64,000 nucleotides of DNA from Oxytricha trifallax (lineage: Eukaryota; Ciliophora; Spirotrichea; Sporadotrichida; Oxytrichidae), in assembly GCA_000711775.1 (NCBI GenBank), contig ARYC01000220.1:24553-88552 (forward strand). The letters are read 5' to 3'. Each line of letters opens with the position of its first letter. Positions within the stretch are counted from its first letter, which is position 1. A program made the position numbers and the translations under genes. Below, one piece after another: positions 34,331-42,925 of this stretch. The notes under the pieces are model-generated. The model was not told where the DNA came from, searched no databases, and saw nothing but the letters and a program-made list of their open reading frames with translations.

Positions 34331-35290
34331 TCATTAAATCCTAAGTATAAACTCCAATCCTTATTTAACTTAATTTTATATCACAACCTTACTAACTTAA
34401 CAAATAGACATTCTTATACATTCCTTTTAATTCATTCGTTCATTCTCAGCCAATCTCCTGAGAATCTCCTTCTTGTAATTCTGCTTTATAGTGAAGAATG
34501 TGCTTTCAATCCCATTAAATTAAGGTGAATACGGAACATTGAAGATTGGGATTAATCCAAGCTCATCAAGGCAGGATCGTGTTGCTCTACTTCTATGTAC
34601 CGAGAGATTATCCATGAAAATTGCGATTCTCTGATATGGAAACATCTACTTTATCTCTCCTAAGAATTGAATGAATTCTAGATTACGCACTGATCTTTTG
34701 TGAATCTTGAAATGGACAAGCCCCTGATCTTAAGCTACGCCAGCGATTAGAGCATATGATTGCATCTCTGATCTCCGATCCTTGACAAAAGGATGCTTAT
34801 ATGTTGCAGCCCAAGAACGTTTTAACTAAGTCTGAGGTGAGAATATGGCCTCATCTACAAAGATTATCTTAGATCCCAAGGATTGTTCCATGCAAACTTT
34901 TGCTTTCATTTCGCAGAGAAGATTATATAGTTTAGCTTAATTCATGCTATCAGTCCTTTTAACTAATTTTATAGTTTTGTACTTTATCCCAAACCTGCCA
35001 TAAATCTTAAGTATTTGAGAATAGCTGATCCTGGATTCTGGGAATTGTCTGTGAAACAAGATTGCGCGCTCTCTGAGAGATTTACCAATTTATTATTGCA
35101 AGCTACTATCTGAAATTAAAAATTCAAGTTATTCTTAAGTGAGTATTTATTAGCATAGCTTAGAATCCTGCTCATTCTTTTCATATTTAAACGTGGTTTT
35201 GGATCTGAGAATTCTTTTAAGGATTTTAGAATTTCCAAGTAGGTTCTTTCGAATCTTGTAGTATTAATAATTAGAAATCTTGGATTTCAT
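34331..35290 (-). CDS. DD34E transposase of the TBE-like element, apparently intact
   Basis: The frame has no TGA from its end back past 35400. The first in-frame ATG (35290) gives MKSKISNYQYYKIRK and 319 residues. The triad is IIFVDEAIFSP, IAIFMDNLSVH and FNGIESTFF, with exactly 34 residues between the second Asp and the Glu (DD34E, IS630-Tc1-mariner). The N-terminal half has the helix-turn-helix-like block SLRERAILFHRQFPESRISY, parallel to the TBE transposase. An upstream ATG followed by GTAAGT (35471) suggests a short 5' exon, but I could not fix the acceptor. Unlike the transposases of TBE copies 1-3, no frameshift or catalytic substitution is visible, so this could be an active source. 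Confidence 0.85.
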
Positions 35291-35961
35291 CTCATAAATA
35301 ATCTTTGCAAAATCTTAAATGAATATGCCTTTGTCACCTATCTGAGATTCAATTGCTTTTACTGATCCTTTGTCAAAAATAGTTTGAAAATAAGAGGAAA
35401 TAAATTAAAATTAAATAAGTTCTATTCTTTTCTAAAAATCCTAGTTTTATTGAGAACTTACTTTTGCTCATCAATCCTCCTACTAAGATTACTAAATGTT
35501 ATTTAAATGTATTATTTACTATAAAAATAAAATCATTCTCAATTCTTAATCTAATTTATACAACCACCTTAATTTCAAAAAATTTTTCACCATGGGGATT
35601 GCTAAAATACATTTGATTTGGGAAATTGTGAAAATAAAATAAAGATCATTATTATTCATATTTATAACTGCCACTAATTAGAGTGACCTGTAGATCTAAT
35701 TTGATTCACTCCAGATACCGTTATGTTCCTAAAGAGCCACGGATACTTACTGCCACCGATTAGTTTTAAACAGATCCTAAAAAACGATATTTAGTACATT
35801 TAGCACAAACATCTAACTATTCTGCCGTGTATTATAGGGTGATTTAGCGGATTTTGCACATTTAGCAGAGGATTTAAATTAGTTACAGGCTTGATAATAT
35901 TATTAATAATAACTTTATTAAAAAAGAATGATTAATTTTTAATATTAAAATCTAATCATGA

Positions 35962-35997
35962 TTTAGCACATTTAGCAGGTTTAGCACATTTAGCGCC
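35962..35997. repeat. Four tandem 9-bp iteron-like repeats, left arm
   Basis: TTTAGCACA, TTTAGCAGG, TTTAGCACA and TTTAGCGCC in direct tandem, 36 bp before the likely helicase start, followed by an inverted TGCTAAA. Further TTTAGCA words occur singly at 35800-35870. Iterons beside a helicase gene are characteristic of replication origins; that role here is inference. Confidence 0.85.
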
Positions 35998-36033
35998 TGC
36001 TAAATTTCTTAATTGTATTATGTGATTAGAGTA

Positions 36034-36629
36034 ATGAATTAATATGCTATTAGTAGATTAAAAATTAAAATTAATGGTGAAAAATGTCAATTATCTTGGC
36101 TGTACGGGAGTGCTAATACAGGGAAGACTACGATAATCAGAATGCTGGAATAGATCTTTGTTTGCGATGTTCTTTTGGAGGGCTAGTCGCATTTCAAGCT
36201 GCAAGTGGTGCCAATAAAGTTCTAGCCGAGGATAGTTCTGATGGACGAAATGAATGACTAACACTTCTTTAGATGCGATAGAGTTGCTAAGATGAAAAGA
36301 CTTCTGGAGGGATAGGGCTACTCAACCGAGGCAAAGTATGGAGAAGCAGCATTAGAGTACGTAGACTCGTCAGTAGTGATAACAACGAACTCAATGCCCT
36401 TAAGAAGCTTGAGAAGATCGACCAGGAAGCCTTTCAGACAAGATGCCATCTGATTGACCTAACTAACGTGCAACATTAAGATGATAAAAAACTGCCATTC
36501 AACGAAATTGACTTAGCCATGTATTTCGTGAGACGATTGGAGGAAGATCAAACAACAGTTGAGCACTCCTAAATAAGCAACATAAGTAGCGAGGTGAGCA
36601 CTATCAAAGAAAAACTAATTGGAGATTGA
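36034..36629 (+). pseudogene. Superfamily 3 (Rep-type) helicase, one frameshift
   Basis: Starts in the left arm (MNQYAISRLKIKING) and ends at TGA. SF3 motifs appear in order: Walker A LYGSANTGKTT, Walker B RIVLMDEMND, a B'-like block KRLLEGQGYSTEAKYG, and motif C/sensor 1 VVITTN. An arginine-containing segment follows. Near 36441 the frame ends in a TGA (36451), and an overlapping frame continues with a coherent C-terminal region containing DLAMYFVRRLEED. This indicates a single-base loss. About 190 residues in total, so it is a helicase domain only, without the N-terminal endonuclease of most Rep proteins. SF3 helicases belong to small DNA viruses, plasmids and derived elements; which lineage this is cannot be decided by eye. 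TAG Gln codons are used, so it is adapted to the host code. Confidence 0.82.
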
Positions 36630-36751
36630 TTTGCTATGAGCTGTATTAAAACTACTGCATATTACTCTTAAGTTATCATAATTACTTAAAATCAACTAAT
36701 AGCATATTAATTCATTACTCTAATCACATAATACAATTAAGAAATTTAGCA

Positions 36752-36787
36752 GGCGCTAAATGTGCTAAACCTGCTAAATGTGCTAAA
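36752..36787. repeat. Four tandem 9-bp iteron-like repeats, right arm
   Basis: Exact mirror of the left set: GGCGCTAAA, TGTGCTAAA, CCTGCTAAA, TGTGCTAAA. It lies 123 bp downstream of the helicase stop. Confidence 0.85.
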
Positions 36788-37149
36788 TCATATAAATTTA
36801 ATATTAAAAATTAATCATTCTTTTTTAATAAAGTTATTATTAATAATATTATCAAGCCTGTAACTAATTTAAATCCTCTGCTAAATGTGCAAAATCCGCT
36901 AAATCACCCTATAATACACGGCAGAATAGTTAGATGTTTGTGCTAAATGTACTAAATATCGTTTTTTAGGATCTGTTTAAAACTAATCGGTGGCAGTAAG
37001 TATCCGTGGCTCTTTAGGAACATAACGGTATCTGGAGTGAATCAAATTAGATCTACAGGTCACTCTAATTAGTGGCAGTTATAAATATGAATAATAATGA
37101 TCTTTATTTTATTTTCACAATTTCCCAAATCAAATGTATTTTAGCAATA

Positions 37150-37723
37150 TAAGAATCTTGTGCAAGCAAAATAACTCTAAAAAATATATATAACTTGATT
37201 AATGAAAATATAAAACCTTGAAGACATAATTCTAAGGATTTATTTGATTGTATGATAAAGAAATTCCAAAAAGGAGAAAAATATAAAATATTACATTCTC
37301 ATATCAATTATTAGTATCTTTTATAAATTTTAAGGAAATTTATTAAGTATCATTTATGAGCTATTTAGTGGTAAAATTTTATATTATTTAAATACAAATT
37401 CTAATATTATTTAATCGTAATATTTTATGATAATATCTTAGTAGTTATATAAAGTTCTAAAAAGATTTTCTATACATTTTAGTTTTTTGTATTTTTATCG
37501 ATTTAAACTTTAAAATATTAAGTAATTAAAGCATTTTCTTAAAATAAGAATATCTACTGTATAATAAAAGATGAATTATAGACTCTTATAAATAATAACA
37601 ACAGTTTTAATAATAAAAATAATTTAATTAGGACATAAAAAATTAAATCCCATTTATTTAAATTAAAATCTATTTTTGGTTTTCAATGCTCAATTAACTT
37701 GATACTGAGACTGTTGTCTATTA
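37150..37723. other. AT-rich DNA between the helicase element and MITE D
   Basis: No gene recognised. The last about 35 bp (AATGCTCAATTAACTTGATAC) begin the duplicated segment shared with 4160-4225. Confidence 0.45.
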
Positions 37724-38134
37724 TTGTAGGAATACATTTAATTTGGAAAATTAATTTAAATTAATAAATTTAAAATTAAATTTGTTGCAGTTAACTTTTT
37801 GGAAACATGGAAAATATGGTACTTGTTCGATAGAGATCAAAATTAGCTGGACTTTACTACTGGCGGTACACCTCTATAGCATCCCTGGAGCGAGATAACT
37901 CGAATTTAATTTTGAGTGATTTGTTTAGTTGATTTTAAGGCTCGCATTAAATTCGAGTTATCTCGCTCCAGGGATGCGATAGAAAGGTACCGCCAGTAGT
38001 AAAGCCCAGCTAATTTCGAATTCTCTATCGAACAAGTACCATATTTTCCATGTTTCCAAAAAGTTAACTGCAACAAATTTAATTTTAAATTTATTAATTT
38101 AAATTAATTTTCCAAATTAAATGTATTCTTGCAA
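37724..38134. mobile_element. Palindromic MITE, copy D
   Basis: Left end TTGTAGGAATACATTTAATT, right end AAATGTATTCTTGCAA, preceded by TA. Almost perfect arms of about 195 bp contain CTGGACTTTACTACTGGCGG and CATCCCTGGAGCGAGATAAC. The corresponding site near 4215 in the duplicated copy lacks it (GTTGTCTATTATATAATAAA), documenting an insertion. Confidence 0.88.
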
Positions 38135-38633
38135 AAAATAAATAAAAATATATCTCATTTACAGTGTACATCGACTGAATATTATTAATTAAAAAAATAT
38201 TTAGAAGATTAATCTATAAAAGAACATATTATAAAAGATGTCTTATTTATTGCATTTTTCTTTAAATAGATTAAGTATAATAGAATGTAAGTTTACAACA
38301 TAAGACTAAAAAAACTATAGAATAGAAATCAATATCTATTGTATTATATCATATTAAGATTAAATAAACCAAATAAAAGATATCATAAAAATTTACTCAA
38401 ATATCAAGAAATTAATTTACAACAAATAAAATAATATAAGATTTGTTTTTTAAAAAATTATAATTTCTTTTATTAAACTGTCATAGCAATATAAAATAAA
38501 TAAAACTTCAAAAAGGTTGGGGAATCCTGAAGAGACCTTCTTTAGATTTAGCAAAATTTGTTGTAAAATCCATGATGTAATTAAAAATATATAGGTTATA
38601 CACGCTATTTTAATGCTAATATATTTAAATAAT

Positions 38634-39010
38634 AAAAAACTACTCTATCTAGAAATTTTGATCATTTTGAGAAAGAGTGCTATAAAATATAATTAATTTA
38701 CTCAATTAGGTATAATGTGTACAAAAATAACATTTAGTTTTAAAAAATTTAAAGTTAGTCGAATTTAGATTACATATTGTATATAGATGAATTATATAAT
38801 TAATTCATTATAGATTATTTTTAAAAATTTATATCTAAATTAACCACAAATATTTTTGATATATTAATCAATATTAGTTTTAAAATTAACTTTAAATTTT
38901 TTAAAACTAAATGTTATTTTTGTACACATTATACCTAATTGAGTAAATTAATTATATTTTATAGCACTCTTTCTCAAAATGATCAAAATTTCTAGATAGA
39001 GTAGTTTTTT
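38634..39010. repeat. 377-bp palindrome nested in the outer hairpin
   Basis: Ends AAAAAACTACTCTATCTAG and CTAGATAGAGTAGTTTTTT. The arms of about 125 bp match nearly base for base (including TGTACAAAAATAACATTTAG and its mirror). A/T-only spacer between. Non-coding. Confidence 0.88.
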
Positions 39011-39032
39011 ATATTATATATAAATAAATTAA

Positions 39033-39447
39033 TTGTAGAAATACATTTGAATTTGGAAAATTAATTATAAATTAATTTATTATAAATCAAAATCGTGGCA
39101 GTTAAAGTTGGCCAATTTAAACGATCTTGGGCTCATTCGATAGAGAATTCAAAATTAGCTGGACTTTATTATTGGCGGTACTATTTTATCGCATCCCTGG
39201 AGCGAGATAACTCGACTTTAATTAAACACATCTAAATTCATTAAATTATACCCTCACATTAAAGTGAAGTTATCTCGCTCCAGGGATGCGATAAAATAGT
39301 ACCGCCAATAGTAAAGTCCAGCTAATTTTGAATTCTCTATCGAATGAGCCCAAGATCATTTAAATTGGCCAACTTTACCTGCCACGATTTTGATTTATAA
39401 TAAATTAATTTATAATTAATTTTCCAAATTCAAATGTATTTCTACAA
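39033..39447. mobile_element. Palindromic MITE, copy E
   Basis: Ends TTGTAGAAATACATTTGAAT and CAAATGTATTTCTACAA, followed by TA, which is also the first dinucleotide of the outer hairpin's right arm. The arms contain CTGGACTTTATTATTGGCGG and GGAGCGAGATAACTCGA. Best-preserved member besides D. Confidence 0.88.
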
Positions 39448-39907
39448 TAGCATTAAAATAGCGTGTATAACCTATATATTTTTAATTACATCATGGATTT
39501 TACAACAAATTTTGCTCATTGCAACTTAATTTATTATTAACACATTTAAATAAATCTTATTCTTATTTTTTCACGAAAGCTTGAAAAGATCGCTCATTTA
39601 AGAAACCTTATTACTAAATGATAAAACTTGAGTACTGTTTGTTTATCATTTGAGCACTTAAAGATATATCTTATTTAACATATAGACTTTCTTAAAGAGT
39701 TTATGATTAAGAATTGTTCAGAGGTATTCCGAATTCTCTAGCTTAAAAAATATTAAATTTAAAATAAAGTTGAGTAAAGTTCTCTACAAACATATTTATT
39801 TTATGCCAAATGGTTAGTTTAAAATTAAAAAAAATATGATAAGTTTATTTAACTAGATACATGATTATTTTTGCTATTTATATAGTATTTTGTAACCCTT
39901 TTGATTT

Positions 39908-40861
39908 ATTGTTAAAATTAATTAGAAAAGGGGAAAAATAATTAAATATTTAATTTTTGATATTAACTTTGTAAATACAATATCATTTAGCAAGATAAAA
40001 TTATTAATTAAATTGAATTGAATGTAGGCTGAAACTTTATTAGGACTAGAGGCACTGTACTTTAGAATTTTAATTCATGAACGTCTACTATAACTTTAGA
40101 TTAATTATTATTCCTTGTTCTTGTTCACTCTCCACAAAGTATTTTGATCCTACTTCTATCTTTTCAGATGACAGCTTCCCTCTGTTGAGAGAATCAAGAA
40201 CTCAACTTAATATGATCTTGACTTGAAAGTTATATTCCAGAGGTGCTGTTTACCTGTGAAACTCCATTATTTTTTGCAAAGTTATTTAAAATTGAAGAAT
40301 TTAACAAGATATACTTTAGCAATGTCATAATGAGCAATTTTAAATCTTAAATTAATTATTGCATCTCTTATATAAAATTATAATTTATATTCAAAATATT
40401 ATTAGAAACAAGAATCTTTAATGAATAATAATTGCTCATTATGACATTGCTAAAGTATATCTTGTTAAATTCTTCAATTTTAAATAACTTTGCAAAAAAT
40501 AATGGAGTTTCACAGGTAAACAGCACCTCTGGAATATAACTTTCAAGTCAAGATCATATTAAGTTGAGTTCTTGATTCTCTCAACAGAGGGAAGCTGTCA
40601 TCTGAAAAGATAGAAGTAGGATCAAAATACTTTGTGGAGAGTGAACAAGAACAAGGAATAATAATTAATCTAAAGTTATAGTAGACGTTCATGAATTAAA
40701 ATTCTAAAGTACAGTGCCTCTAGTCCTAATAAAGTTTCAGCCTACATTCAATTCAATTTAATTAATAATTTTATCTTGCTAAATGATATTGTATTTACAA
40801 AGTTAATATCAAAAATTAAATATTTAATTATTTTTCCCCTTTTCTAATTAATTTTAACAAT
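39908..40861. repeat. 954-bp near-perfect palindrome
   Basis: Arms of about 433 bp (39908-40340 and 40430-40861) surround an 89-bp A/T loop. They include CTGAAACTTTATTAGGACTA, AGAGGCACTGTACTTTAG and CCAGAGGTGCTGTTTACC and their mirrors. Related in order and words to the palindrome beside TBE copy 1, the equivalent place in the duplicated segment, so it predates that duplication. No coding capacity. Confidence 0.92.
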
Positions 40862-40929
40862 ATATATTTGATAAATATCTTTTCTCTTTTCATTATAGAT
40901 TACAATAATAATTTCAATAAAAATTTAAA

Positions 40930-41640
40930 TTATAAAGTATCAACAACGATAGGACATGTTTTAATTTAAATTTTATGAAAAATCTAATTTACATTTGTGT
41001 TTTGTTATTTTTAAAATTTAAATATGCTTTTTATTTTAAATAATCTCTATAGATCTCTTATAAAAATGGATAAAAATTAAATATTTACAAAATGCCTGTT
41101 AAAATATGGAGAAGTGGATATAGCGCATATTTAATTAGCTTTGAAATTTTTATTGAAATATATAATAAAATATATTATAAAACAAAAATGAGAATAATGA
41201 TTTATAATTTGCATTTAAATAATTTAAGCTTAGAAGGCTGATAGTAACATTATACACCATAACTTAATGGCAATATCTTTTAGCAGCATTGAGATCTTGG
41301 TTGACAAATTAAAAAGTAATTTATTATTATAATTTCCTCTTAATTATTTATAAATGTTTACTAGAATAATCTCATAAAATATCCTCTTCATTAAAATTAA
41401 AAATTTTAATTTTTATTGAAATAATATATTTTTATTATAGAATTTTTAATAGTATTTTGATTTGTGGTTACTTTATCAAGTTCTTCTAAGTTTAAATTCA
41501 ATTAGTAGAGAGCTTTCAACTCATTAAGATCAATAGCAAACTTTGAAAGAAAAAAGAAAGCAGCTGCTAAGTACATTTTATACTCCCTCATACTCTATAA
41601 ATTTGAAAAGTTTATGAAAACAGATAAGTTCAATCCTATT
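40930..41640. repeat. Segmental duplication, copy B part 2
   Basis: Partner of 9985-10705. It ends inside the first codons of the gene starting at 41614, so it supplies that gene's 5' flank. A/T-rich without another gene. Confidence 0.75.
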
Positions 41641-42834
41641 CTCTATTAGAAAAGAGAAGAATTACAAATTAAGAAACAAGAGTCAAGGAAGGAATTTAGA
41701 TATTTGTACAAGTCAGTTATTGCAAATTAAAATACTGCTATCTTGTTGTTGGAAGATATTGATGAAAAAGCTGATTTAGTACTCAAAGAAATTGCTTAAG
41801 TTGTCTAATTGAAAAAAGAAATTAATGCCCAGTTGGATAAATTACTCTCATATTAATAGAAGAACTTAGAATAACTAAAGGAAGTACACACTAATTTCAA
41901 GGTAAGTTTTTTTAATTATTTAATGATTTTTTATAGAAAATTGAAGCACCTTTAAGCAAGTCACAATACCTATTGATGGGTACTAGCATGATCTAGTAGC
42001 TTGAAGAGTAGTAAAAGAAAAAGAAAGATGTTAAAGTATAGAAATAGCTAAATATTGATGCCAAACTTTAACAAGAAATTTAAATATAGCAAAAAAATCG
42101 GGATCTACTAAAGTTCAAACTTACAAAGATAAAATAGGAACTAGAACATAGATTAAAAGATGAAAAGTACCAAGGTGAAAATTAGTCACCTAAGATATAA
42201 ATTAATGAAAACAATAAAATAGTAAATAGAATGCAACAAAGAAGAGCTTTAACTCCTTAAAGTGAGAACCTTTCTCATATTTAAAAGTTCTTTGGAGCAT
42301 CAAGTAGAAACCAAAATAATCACTATTAATCATTTAGAAAGCTAGATAGAATGCTAACAAGATCAAGATTGTATTCTTAAGATGAAGATAAATCCCCTAG
42401 TAGAAAGGTTGCTATGAATGTTATTGATGAATAAACACCTAAAGAGTCATTAAATACTTATATAATTATATTTTATAATGCTTTTGGCAATTCCTATACA
42501 AAAGGACTGAGGGTATAATCTAAAAGTCCTAATAAAGCAGATTCTCCTGTGTTGACCCAGAAATCTCCATTAAGCTAATTTTACAGAAATGAAGAAAGTC
42601 AAATATAAAGAACATATTTTAAAAAGAATAATTACGTAAATGATAAAACTCAAAAACTTTAATAAAAACAAGAAGAATCAAAGCAATAATAATTGAACAG
42701 TGAAGATAAAATGGGAATATTTAATTAGTCATTAGAAAATCTCAAAAAGATTTATTAATTTATTTTTATTTATTAAAAAGAAGAAGTCTTTGGCATTTAA
42801 ACGAAATTTAGCCTTAAAAAAGCAATAAAAATGA
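41614..42834 (+). CDS. Charged, coiled-coil-like protein of about 384 residues
   Basis: ATG 41614 gives MKTDKFNPILYQKREELQ. Exon 1 (96 codons) ends in EQLKEVHTNFK and is followed by a 35-nt intron, GTAAGT...TTATAG (41902-41936). Exon 2 runs 271 codons without TGA. A 31-bp segment bounded by AAAAAG repeats (one copy plus 25 bp) must be removed to reach the last 17 codons (KSLAFKRNLALKKQQK, TGA). The N-terminal 100 residues are heptad-like (ILLLEDIDEKADLVLKEIAQ). The rest is Lys/Gln/Ser-rich and low-complexity (SPSRK, QQQ). An AT-rich in-frame stretch at 42450-42480 may be another IES. TAA/TAG Gln codons are abundant. No enzymatic domain is recognised; a structural or cytoskeletal role is only a guess. 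Confidence 0.75.
42744..42774. other. IES with 6-bp pointer AAAAAG
   Basis: AAAAAG at 42744-42749 and 42775-42780 flank 25 bp of pure A/T. Removing 31 bp joins the two frames of the gene and leads to the TGA at 42832. Short, A/T-only and frame-breaking, as expected of a hypotrich IES. Confidence 0.7.
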
Positions 42835-42925
42835 TTTTTACAATATTTATATTTTTAATTACTTCCATGATTTTATACCATAATTAAAGATTACTTCAAT
42901 TTAGAGTAATTGATTTAAATATAAA

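Larger units (their letters stand above)
31103..35597. mobile_element. Divergent TBE-like transposon without telomeric ends
   Basis: A 4495-bp element with about 66-bp terminal inverted repeats starting CCCCATGGTGAAAAATTT and containing AAGGTGGTTGTATAAATTAG (31103-31168, 35533-35597). It is flanked by ATT on both sides (31100-31102, 35598-35600), a 3-bp ANT target duplication as in TBEs. Gene set and orientation equal TBE: finger/kinase (minus), 22-kDa-like (plus), DDE transposase (minus). The proteins are clearly diverged and the ends lack C4A4. It is inserted in the left terminus of the helicase element at 35599: removing it restores that element's TA-TTGCTAAAATAC end. Confidence 0.9.
35599..37147. 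mobile_element. Long-TIR element carrying an SF3 helicase ORF
   Basis: A 1549-bp element with about 460-bp inverted repeats (35599-36058 and 36690-37147) ending TTGCTAAAATACATTTG, flanked by TA (31099-31100 before the nested transposon; 37148-37149). The terminal words match the palindromic MITEs A-E (TTGTAGGAATACATTTGATT). Each arm holds four 9-bp iteron-like repeats near its inner end. The unique centre of about 630 bp is filled by one helicase ORF; no transposase, HUH nuclease or capsid-like frame is seen. The left end was later split by the TBE-like element. Confidence 0.88.
38550..39516. repeat. Outer 69-bp inverted repeat split by nested palindromes
   Basis: AGCAAAATTTGTTGTAAAAT through CACGCTATTTTAATGCTA (38550-38618) is mirrored exactly at 39448-39516. 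The interior holds a 377-bp palindrome and MITE copy E, so a once-compact hairpin element was opened by later insertions. Confidence 0.85.
37690..39770. repeat. Segmental duplication, copy B part 1
   Basis: Collinear partner of 4160-4810, expanded here by MITE D and by the nested palindromes 38550-39516. Breaking points against copy A show the empty sites for these insertions. Confidence 0.6.
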
